Shown here: in pieces, positions 8,265 to 17,040 of the stretch | Numbering within the stretch: position 1 is the stretch's first letter | Layout: each line of letters starts with the position of its first letter | Made by a program: the position numbers and the translations under genes | The notes under the pieces: model-generated | Seen by the model: the letters and a program-made list of their open reading frames with translations, nothing else | What the model was told of the DNA's origin: nothing | Databases searched by the model: none | Assembly: GCA_000961655.1 (NCBI GenBank) | Contig: LADR01000047.1 | Location: 1 to 64,000, forward strand | DNA length: 64,000 nt | Source of the DNA: Desulfatitalea sp. BRH_c12 | GTDB taxonomy: Bacteria > Desulfobacterota > Desulfobacteria > Desulfobacterales > Desulfosarcinaceae | Direction of reading: 5' to 3'

Positions 8265-9077
8265 ATGCTGACGGACAGGATGTATAGCAAAACCATCGAG
8301 CATGCCCACGAACTGAGCAGAAACTTACCTAATACTGTACCTGAAGACATAGAGGCTGTTCCCTCAAGGTTTCATCTGTTCAGCGACGACCGGATCTCTG
8401 TCATATATGCGCCGATTAACCATATAAACAGGACCGCTCGGATCCTTATTCTCGGAATCACGCCTGGCTGGCAGCAGGCAAAGATAGCTTTCGAGACGGC
8501 TATCGCAATGCGCGGATGCTCAGATGACGAGGTTGGGAGGGAAGTAAAACGGCGGGCGGCCTTCGCGGGGTCAATGAGGAAGAATCTGGTTTCCATGCTT
8601 GATGAACTGGGCGTTGCAAGATTGCTATGTATCAAAACAACCGCAGAAATGTTCGCGGCGAGGTCAGATCTACTGCACAGCACGTCAGCGCTCCGATATC
8701 CGGTCTTTAAGCGGGGTGCGAATTTCTCTGGGTATGACCCAAATCCGACGAGACATCCATTCCTGTTGTCAATGATTGAGCACCTTCTTGCACCAGAGTT
8801 GGCTGCAGTGCCAGATGCGTTGATCATTCCACTCGGGAGATCCGTAGAAGCGGTGCTTGATTATCTCTCGGTCACCGGGCGCTTGGAGGAGGCCAGATGG
8901 ATGAAAGGGTTTCCGCACCCATCTGGGGCAAATGGACATCGGAAACGATTCTTTGAATATAGGAAGAAAGAATTGGCGATCGCAGCGGAACGTTGGTTTA
9001 GTCGTTCAGCAGAGGTTGCCTATGACGGCGTTGACCGGCCCTCAACTCGCCGGCTGTCGCCTAACGGCAAAGCGTAA
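8265..9077 (+). CDS. Uracil-DNA-glycosylase-superfamily protein
   Basis: 270 residues. Two signature motifs of the UDG fold are visible: GITPGWQQ at 64-71 after a hydrophobic strand (ARILIL), and PHPSGANGHR near 217-226. In the family, the first motif holds the water-activating and uracil-contacting residues and the HPS motif sits in the DNA-intercalating loop. The first motif has Thr where many members have Asn or Asp, so substrate cannot be assumed. The gene stands alone with its own promoter, divergent from the Hsp70 operon, inside the block bounded by direct repeats. Some UDG-fold enzymes act on modified phage bases; that role here is speculation. ATG 8265 has a weak ribosome binding site; ATG 8280 is an alternative. 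Confidence 0.7.
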   Translation: MLTDRMYSKTIEHAHELSRNLPNTVPEDIEAVPSRFHLFSDDRISVIYAPINHINRTARILILGITPGWQQAKIAFETAIAMRGCSDDEVGREVKRRAAFAGSMRKNLVSMLDELGVARLLCIKTTAEMFAARSDLLHSTSALRYPVFKRGANFSGYDPNPTRHPFLLSMIEHLLAPELAAVPDALIIPLGRSVEAVLDYLSVTGRLEEARWMKGFPHPSGANGHRKRFFEYRKKELAIAAERWFSRSAEVAYDGVDRPSTRRLSPNGKA

Positions 9078-9171
9078 TTTATCATATGGGTCTCTTTCAG
9101 GATCATTCGAGCTAACATCGAATCATGTATTCGCATCTGAAAAATCGTCTCAGCCATCAAAAAGAGGAATC

Positions 9172-9438
9172 ATGAAGATCAGGTGCCGGAGTTGCGGGCA
9201 TTACGAGGAAACTTCTCTGGGGTTTTTCGTATAGCTACTGGGGGTGCTATGGCTATAGGTGGATTCTGGGCGTGGGCAGCCTATCTGTTTGCCGGCACAG
9301 GGTTCGCAATGCCAATCGTAATCGCCATCATCGCGGGGGGGAACTGCGATGCTCATGTTCAAAGACGAGATTGTGCAATGGATTGTAAATAGAGGTTATG
9401 CATGTCCCAAGTGCGGCAAAGTGAGTTGGGAGGTATAG
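9172..9438 (+). pseudogene. Small zinc-ribbon membrane protein gene, broken by two frameshifts
   Basis: AAAGAGGAATC precedes ATG 9172. Joining three frames gives a coherent small protein: an N-terminal CRSCGHYEETSLGF zinc half-site, two hydrophobic segments (AIGGFWAWAAYLFAGTGF and AMPIVIAIIAGG), then MLMFKDEIVQWIVNRGYACP with a closing CPKCGKVSWEV half-site and stop at 9436-9438. The first frame stops at 9232 and the second is left next to a run of seven Gs near 9337. It is either a decayed gene or a correct gene with indel errors. The paired CxxC motifs around membrane segments suggest a small metal-binding membrane protein of unknown role. Confidence 0.55.
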
Positions 9439-9732
9439 TTCGCCGGGTCTATCGGCCATTGAGGCCGGTGGGTCCAGTGCCATCTATTCTAAATCCAACC
9501 AGATCTGGGCGTGGTTTTCAAGGACGGTAATGGTATCCTCACCAGATACGCCATCCACTTTTCCGATGATTATGTTGCCGGCATGAGCATTAGTGGCAGC
9601 GGCAATTCAAACAGTGGCGCTATTGGCTGATCGGGCAAGCCAGCCACGTGTCGATCTCCAGGGTGGGAGAGGTTGCCTTGGCTTCCATCCGTGCCAAGAT
9701 TAACGGGGAAACTGCGAAATTTGGAGGAACTG
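9439..9732. other. Non-coding stretch, possible gene debris
   Basis: A short open stretch on the plus strand (about 9510-9630, ending in GSGNSNSGAIG and a stop) has no start or ribosome binding site and may be the end of a deleted gene. Nothing else is recognisable. Confidence 0.3.
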
Positions 9733-9963
9733 ATGATGGGTGAGAAAGCCCGAGATCAAGTTCTGGCCCTGCTGGCAGTGGAGTGGGAACTATCCGGTGC
9801 ACCGGGGATTTTGGACCTCAGCGAGATCGTGGAAGCCCTGCCTCTGGCGCCCAGCGAGGTGCTCGCCGCGGTAAAAGAGCTGTTTGCGGAGGGGATTGTT
9901 GACATGAACCGGCTGAAAACCAGTGCCTTTCTCACGCCAGAAGGGTATGCCACTGTTGAATAG
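9733..9963 (+). CDS. Small winged-helix-like protein
   Basis: 76 residues from the first of two adjacent ATGs (9733, 9736), preceded at good spacing by GGAGG. A longer frame begins at 9673 without a ribosome binding site. The sequence reads as a single wHTH unit: helix RDQVLALLAVEWELSG, helix DLSEIVEALPL, recognition-type helix APSEVLAAVKELFAEGIVDM, and a short wing ending TPEGYATVE, similar in outline to small MarR/DprA-type winged domains. It probably binds DNA or acts as a protein-interaction module. No partner gene adjoins it. Confidence 0.55.
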   Translation: MMGEKARDQVLALLAVEWELSGAPGILDLSEIVEALPLAPSEVLAAVKELFAEGIVDMNRLKTSAFLTPEGYATVE

Positions 9964-10133
9964 GAAAGAGCGGGAAAATAAGTCGAGCATGGGCACCACC
10001 GCGCCGCTCTGATCAACTGCGATGGCCCTTTTTGTCATGAGCGAATATAAGGCGTCGATCATTGTCGGCAGTTAGGACTCGATTAGGCACACACTCCCTG
10101 CAGCGGGAGGATTGCAAGTGTAGAACACCGGAG

Positions 10134-10337
10134 TTAATCCAGATCATGACCATCACCGGTTTCATATGATTTGATGTTGAGCAGCCTGTATATGCACTCG
10201 CCGCAATCAAAGTACTGGTTCCGTCGAACAGCCTCGTTGAGACACGCGTCGTAATGTGGGCAGAACACATGACGGGCTTGGGAAAAATATTCTGAGAGTT
10301 CTGATGGGACTTCCAAAAAGATCGGATTGGGAACCAT
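10134..10337 (-). CDS. Small Cys-rich, probably metal-binding protein
   Basis: 67 residues from ATG 10337, preceded by GGAGG at eight bases. An upstream in-frame ATG at 10508 lacks this signal. The C-terminal half holds FCPHYDACLNEAV and FDCGECIYRL: one C-x-H-x(3)-C and one C-x(2)-C, together able to form a zinc or cluster site. Similar CPHYxxCL proteins occur as small uncharacterised genes in proteobacteria. It converges with the wHTH gene and is followed in the same direction by no partner. Confidence 0.5.
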   Translation of the reverse strand: MVPNPIFLEVPSELSEYFSQARHVFCPHYDACLNEAVRRNQYFDCGECIYRLLNIKSYETGDGHDLD

Positions 10338-10539
10338 TCGGGTACCTCCGTGAATCAGTTTGGGTCCATTGAGTCCAAACAAGGGGTGTGCGGCTGAGGG
10401 ATGGATTGCGAAGAGTTCTGCTTGGATGGAGCATGTCGAAAATAGACGCCACGACGGGTGGATGCAAGTGAAAATTGGGGCCTGAAACCCTGGCAGAGGT
10501 TCACTCACTGATTCGAATCAATGGTGATATTGGAGGGGC

Positions 10540-10761
10540 CTAATTTACCCCTCCTTGCCAAATGTTATGAATGAGGATGCCCTTCTCTAATACTTCGCGA
10601 ATCGCATTCCTGAACTCTGTGGTATCGCTATGCCCGTGTACCGCCATGCCATGTTGCACAGCAGCTTCCACAAGTTCATCATCCGAATCCGCAAAGATCG
10701 CAACCGTGCATCTCTTGTCAGTTTGCGGAATGTCCCTGCAGTCTATATAATTGCGCATCAT
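10540..10761 (-). CDS. DUF1059-like small protein
   Basis: 73 residues from ATG 10761, with GGGGGAC upstream. The pattern YIDCRDIP, then CTVAIFADSDDELVEAAVQH and GMAVHG, matches the layout of DUF1059 (a CRD-type Cys strand, a second Cys, and an EL-x(6)-H-x(3)-HG helix), although the spacing to the second Cys is shorter than usual. The biochemical role of this family is unknown. It is divergent from the rhodanese gene with a 118-base gap. Confidence 0.6.
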   Translation of the reverse strand: MMRNYIDCRDIPQTDKRCTVAIFADSDDELVEAAVQHGMAVHGHSDTTEFRNAIREVLEKGILIHNIWQGGVN

Positions 10762-10879
10762 GGGAAAGTCCCCCTTGATCATCATGATGGTATTCCGGTA
10801 CCTGCCCGGTAAGAGAAAGTTTAAGCAGTGTCCCGGACGCTGCAATAATGACAGGATCACCTAAAAGAGAGGCTGTTTG

Positions 10880-11248
10880 ATGGAAACGCTGCCCCGCTTC
10901 TGGTGGGTTCCATTTGGGAAGGTACCCGAAGTGAACGCTACCAACTTGGCCGAGGAACTCAGATCAGACTTCCCGCCTCAAATTCTGGATGTGCGGACAG
11001 GAAGGGAATTCAGGAAAGGCCATATAGAGGGAGCGGTTCATGTTCCCATTTCCAAGCTCCGCTCAAGAGTTGATGAGCTCCCCTTTGATCGTCAGAAACC
11101 AGTCGTGACCATTTGTCTGACTGCCCACAGGAGTATTCCAGCAGTGAGGGTTCTGAATGCAAGGGGTTTTAAAAATGTAGCGCAACTTGCAGGAGGCATG
11201 GTGGCCTGGCGCAGAAATGGTTTCCCAATAAAGTCGGAGAAAGGCTGA
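10880..11248 (+). CDS. Rhodanese-domain protein
   Basis: 122 residues from ATG 10880 (GAGAGG upstream). A single rhodanese domain fills the protein: ILDVRTGREFRKGHIEGAVH (the conserved DxR-x-E-x-x-GHI-x-GA-x-x-P run), catalytic-loop Cys in TICLTAHRS, and the closing GGMVAWRRNGFP. With Cys in the six-residue loop followed by Arg-Ser it is likely a sulfurtransferase that carries a persulfide, but the donor and acceptor are not shown by the context. It is predicted cytoplasmic, with no signal peptide. Confidence 0.85.
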   Translation: METLPRFWWVPFGKVPEVNATNLAEELRSDFPPQILDVRTGREFRKGHIEGAVHVPISKLRSRVDELPFDRQKPVVTICLTAHRSIPAVRVLNARGFKNVAQLAGGMVAWRRNGFPIKSEKG

Positions 11249-11586
11249 TACTCCCTCTGTCGACTTTTTGGTGGCAAGATTCCGACCCAGGGCTCGAGCG
11301 TTCCAATGCATCGGGTGCAGGTTGATGATACTGGCGGGAAGGTTCCGAGTGAGTCCCCTTTACCGGAACCTCCTCGGCAACCGGATGACTATTGTCTGGC
11401 CCCTAAATTTTCAAGGAGCTCAGTTAGTTTGGTTGAGAGGCATACAGCCGGAAGCACAGCGAGCATGACAAGTCGGAATAAATGTAGTTGATTTGTTGAA
11501 TAAATGTGCTGTAGGACGAGGCAAGTCAAGTGTAGTGAGATGTTTTAAAAAAATAATTACTAATCGTTCAGCACTTTGTTGTCGCA
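11249..11586. other. Intergenic region upstream of the NACHT gene
   Basis: No supported gene. The last part becomes AT-rich before the promoter-like element at 11587. A short inverted repeat (GGACG-TCG-CGTCC) lies at about 11631-11643, between that element and the gene. Confidence 0.4.
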
Positions 11587-11616
11587 TTGACAACTTTCAA
11601 TAATACTGAGTGTTAT
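11587..11616 (+). promoter_or_regulatory. Promoter-like element for the NACHT gene
   Basis: A perfect TTGACA (11587-11592) is followed after 18 bases by TGTTAT (11611-11616), in an AT-rich stretch about 55 bases before the first possible start codon. Confidence 0.45.
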
Positions 11617-11669
11617 AGAAAATATTCAAAGGACGTCGCGTCCTAAATTCTGTTTTAAGGTTCCGGTGG

Positions 11670-14600
11670 GTGATTCTCCTAAACATCAATGGTGGTGCAG
11701 AGCGCTATACGCTGTTCGATAAGGAAACGATGATCTTAAGAACTTTTCATAACATACAAGAGGACGAACTAAGAGACGCTGATCAGCAGTCTATTCTGGT
11801 CAGCCTGGGATGGTCAAGAAGTACCACATGGGAGAACCTGCTGCGGTCAAAGCGTGTACTGATGATCTCAGAAGCCGGGGCGGGCAAAACATATGAGTGT
11901 CGTAAACAGGCTCAACGATTGCGGGATGCAGGGGGACCTGCATTCTTCATTGAGTTGGTAGCTTTGGGATCAACGGATCTTCGGAGCATGCTCGATGATG
12001 AGGAGGAAGCTCTTCTGGATGCATGGCTTTCATCGCAATCGGGCGTGGCGACGTTCTTTCTCGACTCCATCGACGAGCTCAAATTGAGTTTGGGGTCGTT
12101 CGAGTTGGCCCTCAAGCGCTTGAAGAAGGGCATTTGTGGCCAACTCGGCCGAGCCCGGATCGTCATAACAACGCGGCCGATCACGTTCGACCAGCAGCTT
12201 GTTCGCCGTCTGCTTCCTATTCCTCTAACGCCTTCGACGGAGCCGAGTGAAAAAACCTTCGCTAAGATCGCTATGCTTGGTCGCCAGAACCGGAAAGCCG
12301 GCCACAAGGACGAAGAAGCTGCTGCCTATTGGCGAACGGTCGCGCTGATGCCGTTATCGGACGCACAGATTGTCGAATTTGTTCAGGCTCAAGGTATCGA
12401 GGATCCTGCGGCGTTATTGGACGACCTGAAGAAACGGAACGCACAGGAGTTTGCGCGGCGCCCGCAGGACTTAATAGAGCTCTGCGCGGACTGGCGAGAA
12501 CATAAGCGTATCCGAACTCATCGCGATCAAGTAGCGGCAAATGTGCGCATCAAGCTGCAGCCACGTGAAGACAGGCCTGAACCTGCTGAGCTGTCGGTCG
12601 ATAAGGCCATTGAGGGGGCCAGCCGACTAGCGCTCGCGATGCTCGTTACCCGCCGTATGACAATTCGACACAGCGCAGCTTCTGACGCCATTGAAGAGGA
12701 GGCCGCCCTCGATCCAGCGATCATATTGTCGGATTGGAACCCGAACGAGCGAAAAGCTTTACTTGAACGGCCGCTGTTCGGGTTTGCCTCTTATGGTCGC
12801 GTGCGCTTTCATCACCGTTCTGTGGCTGAATATCTTGCTGCACAACGTCTTCGGGCACTTCGCGAGCGCGGCATGCCTTTCCGCGCGCTTAAACGACTGT
12901 TGTTAGCAGAGACCAAAGGCAGGACAATTGTCCGCCCTTCCAAACGGCAGGTGGCCGGCTGGTTGGCGCTCACGGATGACGGAATATTCGAGATACTGCG
13001 AGACAATGAGCCAGCCGTTCTTCTCGACCAGGGGGACCCTGAATCACTGACCCAAATGCAGCGCAACCAAGCGCTTCGAGCGTATGTTGAGCGCTACGGT
13101 GAAGGCGGTTGGCGTGGACTGAGCGTTCCTCATATCCAGATCCACCGTTTCGCTTCGCCGGAATTGGCCTGCGAAGTCAATCGGCTCTGGGGTAAGGGTA
13201 TTGAAAACCCCGATGTTCGGCAGACTGTTCTCTATCTCATTGAGTCAGGAGGGATCAGCGATTGTGCCAACATTGCGCATGATGCCGCCTGTGATCCAAA
13301 AACGTCTGGAATAGAGCGGGTTATCGCTCTCGACGCGCTGGTAGCGCTCAAAGATCTAAGGCTCAAGGATATCGCGTGCGCAGTGGCCGATGATGTTGAT
13401 CTGTGGCCAGACGAAATTGCGTGGGGAGCCATCTTGAGGATGTTCCCACGTGACCTTTCTGTTGAGCAGCTCTGTCAGACTTTGGGTAGGGTGAAGGAGA
13501 AAAAGCGTAGTGCCGGTGACCTGAGTTGGCAATTGTCACGTCTGATCGAGAATGCTGAACTCGATACGCCCAGCTTGGAGGCGCTTCGGGACGGACTCGT
13601 CGGCCTAGCTTCTGATGGGCTTCGCTGGCGGCAGGAATGGCCACACATTGTCAGTAACCGTCCACATCTGAGCAGTGTGTTGGCAGCAACTTGTGCGCGT
13701 GGGCTTGACGTGAGCAAGAACGATGTATGGTTTCACGCCAGTGTCCTTGCCCTGCGTCTTTACAATCACGAATATAGCAACGAAGAAACGCATAAGGCGC
13801 TTCAAGAGCGACTAACTGGCCTTAATGCCGAGGAGAATGCCCGCCTCTTCTGGGTGGAGGATTCCTTAGTGCAATCCCTCCATATAATCGCCGATCCATG
13901 GAAGCGCTTGGCGGAAGTAACGTTACATGACGGCCCCATTGAGCTTAATGTTGATCGTGATCTGAGGTGGATAAAAGAAGCTCTCGGCGAAACGGTTCGC
14001 GACGTTAATGAGCGGGCCATGCTCTTGGAGGCGGCGATACGCCTTCCACCTGACCGCGAGCATTGTCGAGATCACGTGTCAGGACTGAAGCCGCTCGTCG
14101 GTGATCAGCCAATCCTCCTTGCCGCAATTGATGAAAGACTAAAGCTTCCAAAACACGACAAGGAACTAAAATACTGGGAAAAAAAAGAAGCTGAACGGAA
14201 GAAACAAAAAGATCGGCGGGACGCGAAGAACCGGGAGAGCTGGATACAGTTTTGGCATAAAGTCGCGGAGCAGCCCGAGAATGCCTTTTCGTCTGAGCAC
14301 AGCTGGACAACTGCGTGGAATCTCTGGAAAGCAATGAGCCACGATGGTGAAGATAGCCGAGCATCAGGGTGGAACCGTCGATTTATTGAAGAGCATTTTG
14401 GGAAAGAGACGGCGGATCGGCTGCGGCACACCCTGATGAGTATCTGGCGCAAAGATAGTCCAACCTTTGCGAGTGAAAGACCAAAAGGAGAGCGCGGCAC
14501 CTATCTCGTCCGTTGGCAACTCGGGTTGGCAGCGATCTACGCCGAGGCCGAAGATCCTAAATGGGCTACCAAAATTAGTGAAGACGAAGCGAAGATTGCG

Positions 14601-16010
14601 TCGCGCTACGCCCCCATCGAACTCAATGGGCTGCCTATCTGGATGGAGAGCGTCGTCGCAGCCCACTCCAATGCAGTGGACGCAACACTTGGAAAAGAAC
14701 TGAGTTGGGAGTTGCAGCAGGTTGCCGGCGCACACGGCCATTCGATGCTGCTGCAAAGTATCAGCTACGTTCCAAGCCTAATCGCCAGAGTATTTCTTCC
14801 TCGTCTCCGGGCTTGGTTTGATGCGGCCGGAGATCGTATCGAGGACGCAAGCAATCTTGCCGGCACAGCCGAACGCCTCCGGCAAGTGATCGACGTGATG
14901 CTAAAACATGGCGACGAAGCTGTGCGTGGGCACTTGCGCGCCCTCGTACGTCAGCGTCTCAAAGATGACCTACCAGATGAACTCCTTTTTGTTTGGCTGC
15001 AGACGCTAATGCGGATCGATCCCGCGTTCGGCGTAGCTGCACTTGAGGACCAGCTAAGGAAGGTCGAGCCAGGGGAGCGTAGCGAAGCAGTGACGCGGTT
15101 CAGTGTTCTCTTCGGTGATCGCCACGATGCGATTAATCTTAGGGATGGGGCATTCACGCCGACTTTGCTCCTGCGACTTCTTCGTCTCGCGTACCTTCAT
15201 ATTCGACCTGACGACGATGCCGAGCGCGCACGAAACGAGATCGTGAACGTGCTGTTCAATGCGGAAGGTGAAGAAGGCTGGGCAGCGAAGCTGGAAATGG
15301 CCGAGGATCCTCTTTGCGCACACTTCAAGGATCGCATTCTCGCTGTTGCCGAGGAGCATTGGGCTCAGGAAATCGATTCAGTTGCATTCGACGAAGCACA
15401 AGCCATTGCGCTCGATAAAACAGGTGAAGCACCTGCCTCCACCAATGAGATGATTTTCGCTATAATGAATGATCGTCTGGCTGACCTTGATGACCTTTTA
15501 CTACGCGACTCATCGCCAAGAGAAGCTTGGGCAGGTATTGCTGACGAGAAGGTTATGCGCCGCGAGATCGCGCGGGAACTGAACCACGCGGCGAAGGGCC
15601 TTTACAAGGTGGACCAAGAGGCCGTTACTGCTGACGAGAAGGAGACGGATATCCGTCTGCGTTCCGTCCTGTCCGATAACGAAGCGGTGATTGAACTTAA
15701 GCTCGCTGATGTCCGGTCAGCTCGTGACTTGAGTGACACGATATATGATCAACTAGTCAAGAAGTATATGGCGGCCGAGAATAGCAGGTCAGGGTGCTTG
15801 CTCATAACGCTGGCGAAAGATAGGCATTGGAAACATCCAGAAAGTGGACAGCTTGTCGGATTAACCGAGTTGGAATCGCTGCTTCGCGACGAAGCGAAAC
15901 GCGTTGAGAATGCTATGGGTGGCTCCGTTGCTTTATCTGTGCACATTCTGGATCTACGCCCGCGGCTGCCCAAGGAGAAAGTACGAGGAACAGGTGCCGT
16001 GAGCATCTAA
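11670..16010 (+). CDS. STAND/NACHT-type NTPase with C-terminal PD-(D/E)xK nuclease-like domain (Avs-like)
   Basis: 1446 residues. P-loop SEAGAGKT at 67-74, Walker B TFFLDSIDEL at 128-137, and an Arg-containing sensor RIVITTRP at 163-170 define the NACHT NTPase. RFHHRSVAEYLAA at 379-391 is the typical element closing the winged-helix part of NACHT proteins. About 850 helical residues follow, resembling a repeat-type sensor. The last ~130 residues contain ETDIRLR and EAVIELKLAD (about 1325-1347), which fit the D and ExK half-sites of a PD-(D/E)xK nuclease. STAND proteins of this kind act in phage sensing, usually with the effector at the N-terminus; here it is at the C-terminus. The start is GTG 11670; ATG 11730, preceded by AAGGA, is an attractive alternative. 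Antiphage function is inferred. Confidence 0.75.
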   Translation: MILLNINGGAERYTLFDKETMILRTFHNIQEDELRDADQQSILVSLGWSRSTTWENLLRSKRVLMISEAGAGKTYECRKQAQRLRDAGGPAFFIELVALGSTDLRSMLDDEEEALLDAWLSSQSGVATFFLDSIDELKLSLGSFELALKRLKKGICGQLGRARIVITTRPITFDQQLVRRLLPIPLTPSTEPSEKTFAKIAMLGRQNRKAGHKDEEAAAYWRTVALMPLSDAQIVEFVQAQGIEDPAALLDDLKKRNAQEFARRPQDLIELCADWREHKRIRTHRDQVAANVRIKLQPREDRPEPAELSVDKAIEGASRLALAMLVTRRMTIRHSAASDAIEEEAALDPAIILSDWNPNERKALLERPLFGFASYGRVRFHHRSVAEYLAAQRLRALRERGMPFRALKRLLLAETKGRTIVRPSKRQVAGWLALTDDGIFEILRDNEPAVLLDQGDPESLTQMQRNQALRAYVERYGEGGWRGLSVPHIQIHRFASPELACEVNRLWGKGIENPDVRQTVLYLIESGGISDCANIAHDAACDPKTSGIERVIALDALVALKDLRLKDIACAVADDVDLWPDEIAWGAILRMFPRDLSVEQLCQTLGRVKEKKRSAGDLSWQLSRLIENAELDTPSLEALRDGLVGLASDGLRWRQEWPHIVSNRPHLSSVLAATCARGLDVSKNDVWFHASVLALRLYNHEYSNEETHKALQERLTGLNAEENARLFWVEDSLVQSLHIIADPWKRLAEVTLHDGPIELNVDRDLRWIKEALGETVRDVNERAMLLEAAIRLPPDREHCRDHVSGLKPLVGDQPILLAAIDERLKLPKHDKELKYWEKKEAERKKQKDRRDAKNRESWIQFWHKVAEQPENAFSSEHSWTTAWNLWKAMSHDGEDSRASGWNRRFIEEHFGKETADRLRHTLMSIWRKDSPTFASERPKGERGTYLVRWQLGLAAIYAEAEDPKWATKISEDEAKIASRYAPIELNGLPIWMESVVAAHSNAVDATLGKELSWELQQVAGAHGHSMLLQSISYVPSLIARVFLPRLRAWFDAAGDRIEDASNLAGTAERLRQVIDVMLKHGDEAVRGHLRALVRQRLKDDLPDELLFVWLQTLMRIDPAFGVAALEDQLRKVEPGERSEAVTRFSVLFGDRHDAINLRDGAFTPTLLLRLLRLAYLHIRPDDDAERARNEIVNVLFNAEGEEGWAAKLEMAEDPLCAHFKDRILAVAEEHWAQEIDSVAFDEAQAIALDKTGEAPASTNEMIFAIMNDRLADLDDLLLRDSSPREAWAGIADEKVMRREIARELNHAAKGLYKVDQEAVTADEKETDIRLRSVLSDNEAVIELKLADVRSARDLSDTIYDQLVKKYMAAENSRSGCLLITLAKDRHWKHPESGQLVGLTELESLLRDEAKRVENAMGGSVALSVHILDLRPRLPKEKVRGTGAVSI

Positions 16011-16052
16011 TCCAGAGTCGGGTAAATAGGTCACCTGAGTCAGTTTGTAAAC

Positions 16053-16083
16053 ATGGGGCTCAAAACTCGTGGTGAGGCCCCAT
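16053..16083 (+). terminator. Stem-loop after the NACHT gene
   Basis: ATGGGGCTCA (16053-16062) pairs with TGAGGCCCCAT (16073-16083) with one bulge, 40 bases after the stop codon. There is no T run after it, so it is only a weak terminator candidate. Confidence 0.3.
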
Positions 16084-16125
16084 CGAATATAATTGATTCT
16101 GATTATGCACTTCGCTCCAGTGAAA

Positions 16126-16590
16126 TCAGTTCGCCAAGCCCAGACTCGGAACGCCGAGCATAATTTGCTTTTTTGGCAAAGCTTTGGTTGTAACTGCTTG
16201 CTGGACGATCCGGAAGAATCGTTTGCCAACTGAAGCGGTCGTGCGGCGATTAAACCGAAAGACGTATTCGTCCAAATAGCGCTGAAGGTACTTTTTCTCA
16301 AAACGCCCTTGAAAGGTTCCGATCATCACCCGCTTAAATAAAGAGATCACCAGATGCGCACCAGACAATACACTTTCTTTCTCGGGAGCGTTGGACCGTA
16401 CGTTTTTTCGATGGATGTAACCCTCAGAGCCGAGCTCATTGTAGCTTTTCCACCCATCGGTGGTAACAACGCTGCCTTGACTGATATTGCAGCATACGAA
16501 AGGAACCAGTTGGCCCGATGAACAACCATCTATCAACTGCAATCGGATGCGGCCCAGTTTGTGCTCCTTGCGCTCCACTGCAATGGCGAC
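16126..16590 (-). mobile_element. Truncated IS1595-type transposase remnant
   Basis: The minus-strand frame encodes only the C-terminal half of an ISXO2-like DDE transposase: VAIAVERKEHKLGRIRLQ, then the TTDGWKSYNEL block carrying the second catalytic Asp, GAHLVISLFKRVMIGTFQGR, and YLDEYVFRFNRR near the third catalytic acid. The N-terminal zinc-ribbon and first-Asp half is missing; upstream of about 16590 the sequence switches abruptly to an exchanger-like fragment. No clear inverted repeats remain. It is a dead element that marks a rearrangement. Confidence 0.75.
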
Positions 16591-16599
16591 CGCACACTT

Positions 16600-17040
16600 A
16601 TGTTCAGCTCCGGGACCTCATTTGCCGCCAGCGTGCTCGCCGCCAATATAGAATCGAGAGCGATATCGTGTTCACCCTTCCTGGCTGCAATGATTGATGA
16701 AGCCAGTTCCGGCAGCGAGGTGCCGACCGCGACGATGATCAGGTCGCGGACCCCGAACCCATGCGCGATCTCCACCGCACCCCAGACCAAAATGCGGGAA
16801 CTGACAATCAAAAGCGCCAGCCGACCACCAGCCAGAAGACCGCACGGCGGATCGGCATGGCGCGGACATCCAGCTCCTGCTCCATCTCGCTTCCCAGCGC
16901 ATCCTCTTTCTTCCGTAGTAGCCCCGCCAGATGGTCCAGCCATCAGACCGCCGAATACGGCCAGCAACACGATGGCATCGAGGCGGGTAATCTCGCCATC
17001 CCAGAGTTGCCATGGAGGTATCAGCAACAGATCATGCTCA
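16600..17040 (-). pseudogene. Fragment of a sodium/calcium-exchanger-type membrane protein
   Basis: In the minus strand a stretch around 16640-16800 reads SSRILVWGAVEIAHGFGVRD then LIIVAVGTSLPELASSIIAA, which carries the alpha-repeat signature of NCX-type antiporters (GTSLPE). Before it, DGEITRLDAIVLLAVFGG also fits the family, but the piece between is out of frame. Both ends are cut, by the IS1595 remnant on one side and by the end of the NERD-helicase gene on the other. Not functional. Confidence 0.65.
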
